From assembly GCF_037126465.1 (NCBI RefSeq), contig NC_088207.1:41042143-41106142 (forward strand): a stretch of 64,000 nucleotides of DNA, in the 5' to 3' direction. The notes below the pieces were generated by a model. The model did no database searches. It saw only the letters and a list, made by a program, of their open reading frames with translations, and was not told where the DNA came from. This document shows positions 47,601 through 52,599 of the stretch, in pieces. How positions within the stretch are numbered: the stretch's first letter is position 1; every line of letters starts with the position of its first letter. Made by a program: the position numbers and the translations under genes. The stretch comes from Ornithodoros turicata (Eukaryota > Arthropoda > Arachnida > Ixodida > Argasidae).

Positions 47601-49161
47601 TACCTTCTATTTTTTGGCCCAAACGAGCCGTAAATATTATAGGGGCACTAAAATGCCACCACAAGTTCACTTCCGCTATGTTAGTTTCGCACTTGTTGTC
47701 GTAATTCAAAACTTCGATTCCGTTATGAAGCTACAACTAGAATTATACCGGACTCTTTCTTGCCTCGGCACTACGCAGTGAACGTCGCTTCAGCCCGAGC
47801 ATCGGGTATGCAGCGGGTGCCTTTTTAGTCCATGCGGCGCGTGAACGCGCGTGCCACACCATGGCGCAGTTCCGGCGAAAAACGTAGCGCGACTTACGCT
47901 GGTGTCGCTGTCCGCAGGACGTGAAGATAATTGTTGTCACTAGAACATTTGAGATTACTGCTGTGGGCTACAATTCAGTAAATCGGTATTGAAAAAAATG
48001 CAGCATTGCGCATCATGCCGCGCACGTACACGACGCTACGACAGGACCCGTTCCAAATCTACACATGCACGATACGCATGCGCGCGCTACTCCTGCTGTC
48101 TGATTGAATGCCGCCAACCTTTGCTTCCTGAGGATCCCGTTCGTTGCGTTATTTTATTGTATTCTTTCCTTAAAACCAACCAACAAACCAACCAACCAAC
48201 AAACCAACCAACCAACCAACCAACGGCTCTGTTTTTATTGCGTTTTTCTTCTAAACGGTAGCATTGTGTGAACTAATTTTGCGCGCATTATGCGAATTGA
48301 AACACGGACTTTCATTTGAGAACAAGTTGCTTCGCATTTTAGTGCCCCTTTAACACGTCATATAACCTTCTAAGTGACTTGACTGCTTACCCTCTGAGCG
48401 CTCGTAAACGAGCGTAAACCTAGACCACCGCTGGGAGGCGATGAGGTCCCTAACGGCGAGCCCCAGTTCTGCTTGCGGTGGAGCAAAGGTTAAGGACGTG
48501 GCATCCGGACCGGGAACACTATTGTCCCTGTTGATGTAAACGTGTGGTATCTGGTGGCGCTCGACGGCTGAGTGCACCAGGGAAGCCGTAGTCACGTGGC
48601 GAGGTCCGAATACGACGGCAACGCCCTCTCCCAGAACGCGACACACTGCAAAGCAGAAAGTACATGGCTGTGTGACCTTTGTGGAAAGAAGTAACGTAAC
48701 GTGAGCCCACCGCGTATCTCCTGGGTATGCCAGTTTCATTGTAACAATTAAGAAGGCAGGCACCAAAAGCACTCAAAGCACACAATAATTCTGTCGTCAT
48801 ACACATTCGGTGCGAACATACGGAACAGAAAACGTCCGAATGGTCACTTTAAAAACCGAAGCGAATACTAAGCTAATATAGTTATATAACTGAAGCCAAT
48901 AGCTACATTACCGAACAAAATATGTGTGCAGGTGCAGTGAAAGCGAACAGCCGTTGGATACCGCTTCAGGTGATACAGAAGCGTATCGTTGTGGTATGCG
49001 ACGGCCATTTTGAGAACTCTACCGCATTCAACACACTTCGAAGCGCCTTCGCTCCGTCGAGAGAATTCCCAAAGCTTGGTCCCAGCGATCACGTCCAGCA
49101 GAAAGGGCATGGCTGGCGCCCTGCATAGTTCCGCCGTTCCGCCATTCACCGCATATGCTAG
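17565..49161 (-). CDS. kainate/AMPA-type ionotropic glutamate receptor subunit, 14 exons, 5' partial
   Basis: Glutamate-gated cation channel of the plasma membrane. Exons, 5' to 3': 49161-49035, 48645-48391, 44821-44634, 44566-44513, 41852-41676, 40706-40545, 34578-34474, 34374-34261, 33430-33227, 27564-27191, 23103-22905, 22346-22121, 19434-19163, 17684-17565. They sum to 2577 bases, 858 codons plus stop, with matching phase at every junction. Order: amino-terminal domain (from AYAVN), S1 ligand half ([11 protein letters not shown]), M1, pore loop M2 (MQQGCD), M3 ([10 protein letters not shown]), S2 half (GSTEAFF, FFMEST) and M4. Kainate subunits are usually about 900 residues, so mainly the signal peptide and first strand are missing. 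Glutamate contacts Thr, Arg and Glu are kept, but Pro of the usual PLT is Asp (GDLTIT). Kainate-type is favoured over AMPA by overall pattern. Expression (synapse, neuromuscular or sensory) is not shown by sequence. Confidence 0.9.
18247..18464. mobile_element. foldback in the last receptor intron
   Basis: CGTCAACCTTAATAATAACAC (18247-18267) faces its perfect inverse at 18444-18464. The arms extend to about 45 bases (GGTCTCGTTTC against GAACGAGACC) around a spacer of about 130. Non-coding. Confidence 0.75.
18700..18846. repeat. compound palindrome with TATGCCGATCGG motifs
   Basis: Four TATGCCGATCGG-type motifs, two in each orientation, lie with GCTGTGCTTTGT and its inverse ACAAAGCAC between them. 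The centre is CTATGCCGATCGG then CTAGTC then GATCGGCATAG. It can fold into one long cruciform, and no second copy was seen in the window. Confidence 0.7.
18847..19162. other. intronic sequence with C run
   Basis: Part of the receptor's last intron, with 17 C residues near 19006-19022. No other feature is seen. Confidence 0.5.
19163..19434 (-). CDS. glutamate receptor exon 13: end of S2 and M4
   Basis: Acceptor TTTATTGCAG, donor AAAG/GTAACA, entry phase 1, exit phase 0. It encodes [19 protein letters not shown], the helix before M4 (LKDRWWK), a linker with Cys, and the M4 helix [20 protein letters not shown]. The SPYR and KWW/RWW motifs are hallmark positions of the family. Confidence 0.92.
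19435..21883. other. receptor intron, no further gene recognised
   Basis: Near 19930-20130 there is tRNA-like sequence (CCCAGGTTCGATTCCTGG, a B-box form) followed by a T-rich and AATAAA-containing stretch. This may be an old SINE of a different family, but the boundaries cannot be set. The rest shows nothing recognisable. Confidence 0.4.
21884..22078. mobile_element. MITE with internal hairpins, next to receptor exon 12
   Basis: The ends GGTCACACCGGGAGTCTCAATG and, inversely, GGTCACACTGCGAGTCATTG match well. Inside are two small perfect hairpins, CAATGGTCATTG...CAATGACCATTG and CTCAAGCAGCATTGG...CCAATGCTCCTTGAG. It lies 42 bases from the exon 12 boundary, within the intron. Confidence 0.65.
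22121..22346 (-). CDS. glutamate receptor exon 12: S2 ligand-binding half
   Basis: Acceptor ATATTTCAG, donor CAG/GTACAT, entry phase 0, exit phase 1. It encodes [14 protein letters not shown], then [21 protein letters not shown] and [20 protein letters not shown]. The Glu of FFMEST is the residue that binds the glutamate amino group in characterised family members. Confidence 0.95.
22347..22904. other. receptor intron, nothing recognised
   Basis: T-rich intronic sequence between exons 11 and 12, with no repeat copy detected. Confidence 0.5.
22905..23103 (-). CDS. glutamate receptor exon 11: M3 and start of S2
   Basis: Acceptor TCCTTGCGCAG, donor TTTAGA/GTACGT, entry phase 2, exit phase 0. 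It encodes the M3 gate helix ([19 protein letters not shown] then ASFL), [14 protein letters not shown] and [13 protein letters not shown]. The lurcher-region motif is [10 protein letters not shown], where AAFL is usual. Another GT 27 bases downstream was rejected because the chosen donor restores FFR-ESK homology. Confidence 0.95.
23305..23438. mobile_element. decayed copy of the ACTCTAAGAAAA MITE
   Basis: GGGACTAAAACC, AGACTAAAATAGAGGG, GTAATTGCAG and GCTAGAAGCTACAATTACTCC match the complete copy at 5804-6341. The right end is degenerate (CTAGAATGTG), and the left end is missing. Confidence 0.6.
23960..24125. mobile_element. partial copy of the 36605-36856 MITE
   Basis: CTTCAACAAATCGGGAGA, GAACGATTTCG, AATGGTTGACGATGAGAGCG and TATGTGGCGAAGTT follow the order of the right half of the palindromic MITE. 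The left half is very diverged. Confidence 0.5.
24305..24530. repeat. 72-base tandem repeat, three units
   Basis: TATACGCAAAGCCACGTCC occurs at 24319, 24391 and 24463, spaced 72 bases. Each is followed by AGTCCGTC, ACGTC, GTCTACGCACG and AGTGTACACGCG. The third unit has small changes. Because 72 is a multiple of three, frames stay open across units, but this is not evidence of coding. Confidence 0.9.
24531..25640. other. receptor intron, no gene recognised
   Basis: A diverged piece of the 36605 MITE may lie around 25345-25480 (CATCCCGAACGATGTCG, TTTGTTGAAACAGGAGGCG, TTTTTGTGACACTTA). Nothing else is supported. Confidence 0.4.
25642..26178. mobile_element. MITE with ACAGGGTGTGTGCAG termini
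   Basis: The ends CAGGGTGTGTGCAGAAAAAG and its near inverse CTTTTTCTGCGCACACCCTG are flanked by TA on both sides. Inner facing motifs include CGGTGGCGCACGACG against CGTCGTGCGCCATCG, and ATCGTAGC against GCTAACGAT. About 540 bases, non-coding. Confidence 0.75.
26249..27074. mobile_element. 826-base foldback element with arms of nearly 400 bases
   Basis: Left-arm motifs occur in inverse order and orientation in the right arm. They are GAATTCGTAAACAGGTGGCG, CTTCTTTTCTGTGAGCATCCC, AATTAAATAAAACATC, CTGTTTTACCGATCG and TTTACATATTTGTTGCGCGG, matched by CAACAAATATGTAAACC through CAGATGGCTC and ACGAATTCGTGAACC. The ends are TACCG and, inversely, TACACCGGG. It lies in the intron directly after the M1-M2 exon of the receptor. 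Confidence 0.85.
27191..27564 (-). CDS. glutamate receptor exon 10: end of S1, M1 and pore loop M2
   Basis: A pyrimidine tract and AG lie before GAAGCGGACCTC; the donor is CGAG/GTGAGT; entry phase 0, exit phase 2. It encodes [35 protein letters not shown]1 (about residues 54-72 of the exon, ending [10 protein letters not shown]) and pore loop [16 protein letters not shown]. The Q/R-site codon at 27216-27214 is CAG (Gln), so an unedited channel should be calcium-permeable. Confidence 0.97.
27672..29585. mobile_element. ACTCTAAGAAAA MITE carrying a nested inverted-repeat element
   Basis: The outer ends TACTCTAAGAAAAAAATCG (27674) and CATTTTTTCCCTTAGAGTG (ending 29583) belong to the MITE family of 5804-6341. 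Typical internal MITE sequence follows at 29101-29585. An inner element occupies 27709-29102, with ends AATACGCCTTATTCATAAGTG and, inversely, AATACGCCTTATGCATAAGTG. Confidence 0.75.
27709..29102. mobile_element. nested element of about 1.4 kb, unknown family
   Basis: Facing ends AATACGCCTTATTCATAAG...CATCTCG...CGCCATGTTTGAGTA (left) and TACTCAAACATGGCGCG...AGATGGCGCGCACTTATG (right) give arms of about 65 bases. The interior (27790-29030) has open frames of at most about 90 codons. None has a recognised transposase motif. Confidence 0.6.
29586..31288. other. receptor intron, nothing recognised
   Basis: About 1.7 kb of intron with short frames only and no repeat copy detected apart from short simple repeats (CAC near 29955, AAATAAATAAATAA near 30650). 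Confidence 0.4.
31289..31584 (+). repeat. dispersed repeat, copy 2 (ends ACACCCTGTATAT)
   Basis: Second copy of the repeat at 3225-3511. The strongest identity is over GAACGGATTTTCGTTCTG to GCTTTTATAATTAAAAAAG, and both end in GACACCCTGTATAT. The middle has diverged. It directly abuts an hAT relic. Confidence 0.7.
31585..32384 (+). pseudogene. hAT transposase 3' fragment (ZBED/Charlie-like), interrupted by a MITE
   Basis: Codes for the C-terminal dimerisation region of an hAT transposase in broken frames: [15 protein letters not shown] near 31607, a frame change near 31680, then LLPF-like [18 protein letters not shown] to 31814. After the MITE at 31817-32037 the frame resumes with [16 protein letters not shown] near 32040. 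The 3' end AAAAGTTTGAGAAACACTG (about 32366-32384) is a classic hAT terminus. It lies inside a receptor intron on the opposite strand, and the N-terminal part and left terminus are missing. Confidence 0.8.
31817..32037. mobile_element. MITE, GGTTTCACCAACG family, copy 1
   Basis: The ends GGGCAAGGTTTCACCAACACC and, inversely, GGGCGCGGTTTCACCAACGC match. Internal AACTAAGATCAACGGT-like and AAAAGAATTTA.TG.TAA motifs are shared with copy 2 at 56507-56701. It sits in the hAT coding sequence, with TA on the right and TG on the left, so a mutated TA duplication is likely. Confidence 0.8.
32385..33226. other. receptor intron, nothing recognised
   Basis: AT-rich intronic sequence up to the exon 9 donor. 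No repeat copy or domain detected. Confidence 0.5.
33227..33430 (-). CDS. glutamate receptor exon 9: S1 ligand-binding half
   Basis: Acceptor GATGCCGCAG, donor GACAAG/GTAAGG, phase 0 on both sides. It encodes NSPYVMLK, then [35 protein letters not shown] and [13 protein letters not shown]. The EGYCIDL and W.G.V.EL motifs are diagnostic of AMPA/kainate S1. Confidence 0.97.
33625..33724. repeat. small intronic hairpin element
   Basis: CGACAATGCG, GATTGGTC and ACGA face TCGT, GACCAAT and CGCATTGTCG, giving interrupted arms of about 40 bases around a short loop. No second copy was seen. Confidence 0.55.
34261..34374 (-). CDS. glutamate receptor exon 8: linker into the ligand-binding domain
   Basis: Acceptor TTCTCCTGCAG, donor ATT/GTAAGT, phase 0 on both sides. 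It encodes [20 protein letters not shown] and [11 protein letters not shown], matching the conserved GTW....GLNIT and RTL.VTTI pattern at the amino-terminal domain/S1 border. Confidence 0.96.
34474..34578 (-). CDS. glutamate receptor exon 7: end of amino-terminal domain
   Basis: Acceptor CCTTTTACAG, donor TCG/GTACGT, phase 0 on both sides, separated from exon 8 by a 99-base intron. It encodes [20 protein letters not shown] and [15 protein letters not shown], matching the F.GLTG.I.FD..G.R family motif. Confidence 0.95.
34579..35670. other. receptor intron, nothing recognised
   Basis: About 1.1 kb of intron. Open frames of up to about 107 codons on the plus strand near 34800-35130 show no recognisable domain. 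CACGATAAGACTGGTT is repeated in tandem around 35436-35467. Confidence 0.4.
35673..35884. mobile_element. MITE with ACAGGGTGTTTGCTCT termini
   Basis: CAGGGTGTTTGCTCTGAGG and, inversely, CAGGGTGTTTGCTCTAACG face each other and are flanked by TA on both sides (35671-35672, 35885-35886). Subterminal TGTCCAGAAATTTTATTT and its near inverse AAATATAATTTCTAGGACA also pair. 212 bases, non-coding. Confidence 0.85.
35887..36604. other. receptor intron, nothing recognised
   Basis: Short frames only, and no repeat copy detected. Confidence 0.4.
36605..36856. mobile_element. almost perfectly palindromic MITE with TA flanks
   Basis: The whole element is two arms of about 124 bases. ACTCTTAAAAATGAACTTC, CACCGCATAGCACGC, GATATCGTTATCTGCCC and TGATTTGTT on the left are mirrored on the right, ending in AAGAGTGTA. 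TA lies at both outer ends. Diverged partial copies are at about 6800-6961, 23960-24125 and 25345-25480. Confidence 0.9.
37022..37640 (-). pseudogene. mariner transposase fragment, copy 1
   Basis: The 3' two-thirds of a Tc1/mariner (DD34D-type) transposase in broken frames. It has IHEELDMRK near 37610, remnants of the HH.T..K..S.W region near 37430-37460, then [48 protein letters not shown] and [10 protein letters not shown]. The second (QDNAP) and third (SPDLAP) catalytic motifs are recognisable, though the first Asp region is scrambled. Several stops and frameshifts make it dead. It lies in a receptor intron, in the same orientation as the host gene. Confidence 0.85.
37641..40369. other. 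receptor intron, no gene recognised
   Basis: The 5' end of the mariner relic may extend to about 37870. Beyond that I see short frames and a TTATTG/TTATTA simple repeat near 39240. No domains or repeat copies were found. Confidence 0.4.
40370..40520. repeat. GTACGTC-rich small inverted repeats
   Basis: GGACGTAC and GTACGTCC motifs (40411, 40443, 40455) with CCCGCGGACG and CGTCCGCGGG form short stems just downstream of receptor exon 6. Origin unknown, possibly an old element. Confidence 0.45.
40545..40706 (-). CDS. glutamate receptor exon 6: amino-terminal domain
   Basis: Acceptor TTTGCTAG, donor AAAAAG/GTAGCA, phase 0 on both sides. It encodes [20 protein letters not shown], then [10 protein letters not shown] and [15 protein letters not shown]. 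It matches the family segment TTDAAL.YDAV...C....PW..G..L...IK that leads into the EGLTG motif of the next exon. Confidence 0.92.
40985..41526. repeat. diverged tandem duplication in a receptor intron
   Basis: Two copies (about 40985-41224 and 41290-41526) share GCCAGC or CTAGCTTG, ATTGCG.AA, AATCCAGTCTA or AATCCAGCCTA, TTAGTT, TAATTCGTRATR, CGGTG and TGTTTTTGTAG in the same order. Each begins with an AG or CA simple repeat. They are diverged, so this is an old duplication or two neighbouring copies of one repeat. Confidence 0.55.
41676..41852 (-). CDS. glutamate receptor exon 5: amino-terminal domain
   Basis: Acceptor CTTTTCGTCAG, donor CCAAAG/GTGCGC, phase 0 on both sides. It begins [20 protein letters not shown], a strong match to the DL...DL..F......ITGFR.. 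segment of arthropod kainate-type subunits, followed by a variable Pro/Lys-rich stretch. The donor position within the variable part is chosen by phase and signal strength; an alternative GT lies 54 bases upstream. Confidence 0.88.
41853..43335. other. receptor intron, nothing firm
   Basis: A CAC triplet run at 42280-42325 is followed by sequence that might be an old repeat (GCTTGGCCCAGGTTCGTC near 42588). A plus-strand frame at 42261-42638 has no domain. A run of 17 or more T lies at 43207-43223. Confidence 0.4.
43336..43449 (+). mobile_element. tRNA-like hairpin element, copy 1
   Basis: The outer arms GAAGTCACTGAAAAGGTTAG and CGAACCTTTTCAGTGACTC pair. Inner CAGCTGTAGG pairs with CCTACAGCTG. 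Between them is an anticodon-like stem CTGGA/TCCAG with a 7-base loop, and a T arm GTGGG-TTCGAGT-CCTAC. The loop lacks the invariant T33, so it is not a standard tRNA gene. A partial copy is at 57842-57915. Confidence 0.75.
43640..43922 (-). mobile_element. tRNA-derived SINE with target-site duplication
   Basis: The 14-base direct repeat GCTGGCCTCCCCGT flanks it exactly at 43626-43639 and 43923-43936. The tail is on the left, a run of about 11 GGT (minus strand ACC) passing into GGC. Read on the minus strand it carries the B-box region and body GTGTTTTCCTGACACGC, then GAAGTCCGCCCAGGACAC and GTTGCCCACCTGAGCGTGAC. It is a clean insertion in a receptor intron, in the same orientation as the gene. 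Confidence 0.9.
43937..44512. other. receptor intron, nothing recognised
   Basis: A minus-strand frame at 44169-44426 was considered as an exon and rejected, because a better exon lies at 44513-44566. No repeat copy seen. Confidence 0.5.
44513..44566 (-). CDS. glutamate receptor exon 4: 54-base exon
   Basis: Acceptor TTTTCTTGCAG, donor CTG/GTAAGT, phase 0 on both sides. Its 18 codons read [18 protein letters not shown], filling exactly the QA..LG..T.Y..Y..TSL segment missing between exons 3 and 5. It is too short to show up as a notable open frame, but the fit is convincing. Confidence 0.93.
44634..44821 (-). CDS. glutamate receptor exon 3: amino-terminal domain
   Basis: Acceptor CTTTTTACAG, donor AAATAT/GTGAGA, entry phase 1, exit phase 0. 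It encodes [20 protein letters not shown], then [18 protein letters not shown] and [17 protein letters not shown], matching LI.LQEL...........L...LLKE......II.D.S...A..IL. An intron of only 66 bases separates it from exon 4. Confidence 0.93.
45114..45250. mobile_element. MITE, CCCAAGCAGCA family, copy 2
   Basis: CCCAAGCAGCAAAATGTACT at the left and, inversely, CCCAAGCAGCACAATGTACT at the right. Internal GGCCTTGAACAGACTCGTGAAACT is close to the inverse of the interior of copy 1 (AGTTTCACGAGCCTGTTCAAGG at 14080-14232). It lies in a receptor intron. Confidence 0.8.
45480..46220. mobile_element. GC-rich hAT-like element
   Basis: Both ends are rich in CCCGGGC/GGCCCGG motifs (GGGCCCCAACCGGCCCGGGC near 45510, GGCCCGGGCAAGGCCCGCG near 46101). 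The borders CTCTGCATGGG and, inversely, CCCTGCAAGGGC resemble each other. The AT-rich centre is non-coding. No clear target duplication, so borders are approximate. Confidence 0.5.
46221..48390. other. receptor intron, nothing recognised
   Basis: A CCAA-type microsatellite lies at about 48175-48224 (ACCAACCAACAAACC units). No domain or repeat family was identified in the rest. Confidence 0.45.
48391..48645 (-). CDS. glutamate receptor exon 2 (of those found): amino-terminal domain
   Basis: Acceptor TTCTGCTTTGCAG, donor CAGAGG/GTAAGC, entry phase 1, exit phase 1. It encodes [29 protein letters not shown] and [13 protein letters not shown], matching C..L..GVAAIFGP....A..V......IPH and FKW..VTVVYD. 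The receptor class is unmistakable. Confidence 0.95.
48646..49034. other. receptor intron between the first two identified exons
   Basis: Two further in-phase donors at 49022 and 48911 would lengthen the upstream exon into this stretch. No repeat copy is seen. Confidence 0.5.
49035..49161 (-). CDS. glutamate receptor, first identified exon: start of amino-terminal domain
   Basis: The acceptor CGTCTCGCTGCAG is followed in phase 0 by [20 protein letters not shown] and ends RRSEGASK. It fits AF.YAVN..N... at the start and DSFEASK.C at the join to the next exon. Three in-phase donors exist (exon end 49035, 49023 or 48912). The first gives the best homology but has a weak GTGTTG signal. The upstream exon with signal peptide was not identified. 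Confidence 0.6.
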
Positions 49162-50763
49162 CTGCAGCGAGACGCTGAATACCGGTAAACGAGAGCACCG
49201 CAAAATACGTGAAACGCGGAATGTCCTCTCACTGCGAGAAGTAAACGTATATAGTGCGGCACCGCCTAGTTGTACAGTTTTAGCACGGTGCTAAGACCGT
49301 TGCAAGATGTCGCAGATGGATGCGTGGTATGTGCATACCGATACGGACGTAGAGCTCACTCTGTTGTGTACCTTCGCTTGTGGCGGTTTAGGCCCTACGC
49401 GTGCAGGAATATTCATATTATTCATTCAGGAATTCATTCAGGAATATTTGAATATAACAGACCTTCAGTTGGATTGGAAATTCGATTAGAGACACAAATA
49501 TCCGCTTCGATATTCGAAAAATCCGAGTATTCGCACAGCCCTGCGAACCATTGAAGATAGTCTCCAAACTCTTTTTCCCCTTACGTATTCATTCGTCCTC
49601 CCGCACTTGACATGCAATCACGTATTCAATGCATACAAGATCGCTCTTCGTCCCTTCTAACTTATAAGAACACAACATACCAACTCGGCTTTTCCGATTA
49701 TGCATGGATGATGTTACTGGCCATCGATGGCCTCCCTCGTCACATTGTTCCTTCAGTTGTTTTCTACCCTGCAATTTCCTCGAGTCACCACTATGTTCAT
49801 TCCATCACACTGCGATGTATTGGGGCAGACGTGTTAGAATTGCCTTTGCTTACACCTCCTCCCACTTTGGAACATCCTAATTGTGCCATGCTCGTGTCGC
49901 GTTTCAGCGCTTTTCCCAAATACGGTTTGAAATCTCTCGAATATTCAAGAAGACATTATGAAACACGTGTCAAAACAAAAGCGTCGGATCAGAAGCCGCC
50001 AGCATGTCGTACAGAGACCTCTAGTGGGCCAGTAGAATAATTGCCTCTCGATCCATGTCTCTATCAGATGCTTTTGCTTTGATTCCCTTCCCGCGACACG
50101 CACGACAAAAGTTTGTTGTGTAAAACGGTTATTGCGACATATTTTCTTGGTCGTGACATGGTGAGCTACAGATGAGTGCTGTAAAAATACTTTCACAAAC
50201 TTGTCCCTTGGTTCGGCAATGGCGGGCCTGGTTCACATCACACCGTCTGTACGAAATTCAATATTTTGCAACGTCAATTCATTCCATGCTAGAGGAGCCA
50301 CACTATAGAGCTAGAAGAGTTACACAGTCAATTCATTCGCACCATGTTTACGGTCTCTTCAGTATCCCCTATGTTAGTCTGGCCACTACCCCGAAATGAA
50401 TTTGGCACCGCTGATCCTATTTCCTGCTTGGGTAACATTTGCTGTGAACTAAACAAACGCCTGTCGAACCAATTACTTTCGAACTGTGCCTCGCTTCTTG
50501 CTTTTTGTGATCTGCGCTCACTCTTCCAAGGCACTCCACATGGACGGTGTGATGTTAGCTCGCGAGCGTCCTTTTTTAGAATTCGAGAAACGTTAGACAG
50601 ATTGCTTAGGGCATACCGCGTCCATTTGTTGAAGCTATATAATGTTCTGACCCCAAAAGAACGGTGTTCCTTGAACAGAACACAGGAAGAAAGGAACTAG
50701 AGGAAAAAACTGAGCTGCTACGTGCGGCCTTCCGATAGCCCCGGCAACGTCCCGTGTATACGA
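49162..50763. other. upstream of the receptor exons, nothing firm
   Basis: A plus-strand frame of 142 codons at 49612-50040 and one of 118 codons at 50344-50700 have no recognisable domains. The missing first receptor exon and promoter could be here or further right. Confidence 0.4.
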
Positions 50764-50988
50764 CCCCTAGCAGCACAACATCTTGGCCCAATATTGGCGA
50801 TATTGGCCCAATATTGCACCAATCTTGAACCAACATTGGGCCGGCATTGCCAATATTGGTTCAATATTGGACCAATCTTGGACCGACATTTTGCCGGCAT
50901 TGCCAATATTGGTCCAATCTTGGACCGACATTGGGCCGGCATTGCCAATAATGGACCAATATTGGGCCAAGATGTTGTGCTGCTTGGG
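50764..50988. mobile_element. MITE with CCAATATTGG satellite-like interior
   Basis: The ends CCTAGCAGCACAACATCTTGG and, inversely, CCCAAGCAGCACAACATCTTGG continue as GCCCAATATTGG and its inverse. The interior is tandem variants of a unit of about 50-60 bases built from GGCCGGCATTGCCAATATTGG and CCAATCTTGGACCGACATT. The outer CCCAAGCAGCA terminus is shared with the elements at 14080 and 45114. Confidence 0.8.
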
Positions 50989-52599
50989 ACTCTTCTATGT
51001 TGTGCATGGTTATTGCTGATAAATTATTTTTATATCCGAAGGCGCGAAATAATTCGTGGAATGTGCTCGCGCTACTACAAATATTCCACAATAAAAGAAA
51101 GATTGTTCGCTTTTGCGTTTGTTCGCACTAAGCAACACAAAACCGCGGTTCTACCGCAGTTCACGGCAAGTAACAATGCTGTAACGACCATGTATTGCTC
51201 CTCCGCAATACGCATTATAATACCTGACGATATAATATGCATGACGATACCATTGCCAGAGCCTTCGCGAGACTTTTTATCTGTGCCCGCTAAGCACTAA
51301 TCGAGGGTTTCTCGAGTACTTATTTCCATTTCTACGTATACATAACCCATCGAACCAACAATAAGTTGGCACCAGGGAGAATAGCTGTGGGCAAACGCCA
51401 CTGTTTTTTTTTCTTCTTGTTTACTTCAACATTCCTCCCCATGACACAAGCAACAACTGCCGAGGAGCAATCTGGTATCAATATTAGATCATACTAGAGT
51501 TCAGCGACCATTTACTTATTTACCACGGGGATGAAGCAGTGCGGGACAAAGTCGATAGCCAAGGCGAATACACGAGAGTGGAGAGCAGCGTTGATGCAGT
51601 CATGTTTGATGCATGGATGTATGCAATCTAAACCAGAAGGTGCAGGGAAAAGATGTCCCCGTATACACGGCAGCACAGAAACCTGAATAATTGCAAATAT
51701 CCCGCCACCAGTACGAATGCATTGAAGAATACAGATTGTATCAAGAGTTCCCATATCAAGTTCCTTCGCCATGTCAATGTATATTTTTCAATTTACTCAT
51801 TCGATACTACGAAACATGCCCTGATCATACGAGATGAGACAGCACTTTAGTGAGAACTGTAACAGGCTGGGGGGGGGGGGGGTTATATGGTTATTATAAA
51901 AAAAAAGCAGCAAGGAAAGGTTAGCCTGCGCTACGGCGGTCTGCTATTCTCAGGAAAGAAAAAAAAACAAAGAAAAAGAAGAAAACAAACAAAAAAGGAA
52001 AACAACCACGAAATTGATCACAGTTCATCCAGACGGCCACAAATCCGCAGGAACTGAACAGGTGTCCTTTGTCACCTGACCGTGTTGCGTGGGGCCCAGC
52101 AGCGTGGCTAGGGAAAAGTCTGAAATCCTGAGGCAAGCAGGAAATACAAGGAGACATGTGTGTTGCTGGGTTGAAGGACCTCTTAACGTTATATAAACGT
52201 TTACCACTATATGCTCTGCCATTCCCGCAATGACATCTATTGTCTTAGAGACTTGAACCAATGATTCTTTTTTTTTTTTTTTCATTTGTCGTTTTCGTTA
52301 GAACAACTCACGTGTGTTCATTTTCCTTGTCAGCATACGAGTGGTGCTGAAACGTTTTCGGCCCCACAAGGAAGAACGCAGCCTAGAGTCGTTAACCTTT
52401 ATTGCGATTCGACATATTCACGTCGAAGGTCACCGCACATCATTCCTGATGCTTCTTTAACCCTTGAAAGAAAAAAAAAGAAGAAGAAAAGAAAAAGAAA
52501 TCCGACGTCTGCTCTCCGAAATACCAGCGTCTGAGGTGGAAGAAGGAAGAAATACGCCTTGGCTGCTCCTATCATCTCCGAGTCCTCCGAGAATCTTTC
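50989..52599. other. no gene recognised
   Basis: A minus-strand frame at 51512-51772 starts with a true ATG and has hydrophobic stretches but no recognised domain. It is discussed as a weak candidate first exon of the receptor. A run of 13 G lies near 51869, with purine-rich and T-rich simple sequence around 51960 and 52265. Confidence 0.4.

Noticed and set aside
48868..49203. Whole open frame at the receptor 5' side as one coding exon
   Set aside because: Only the part from 49161 to about 49035 aligns with the family. The frame starts at a TTG, not an ATG.
49612..50040. 142-codon plus-strand frame
   Set aside because: No domain, no splice or promoter support and no homologous copy; left as unassigned.
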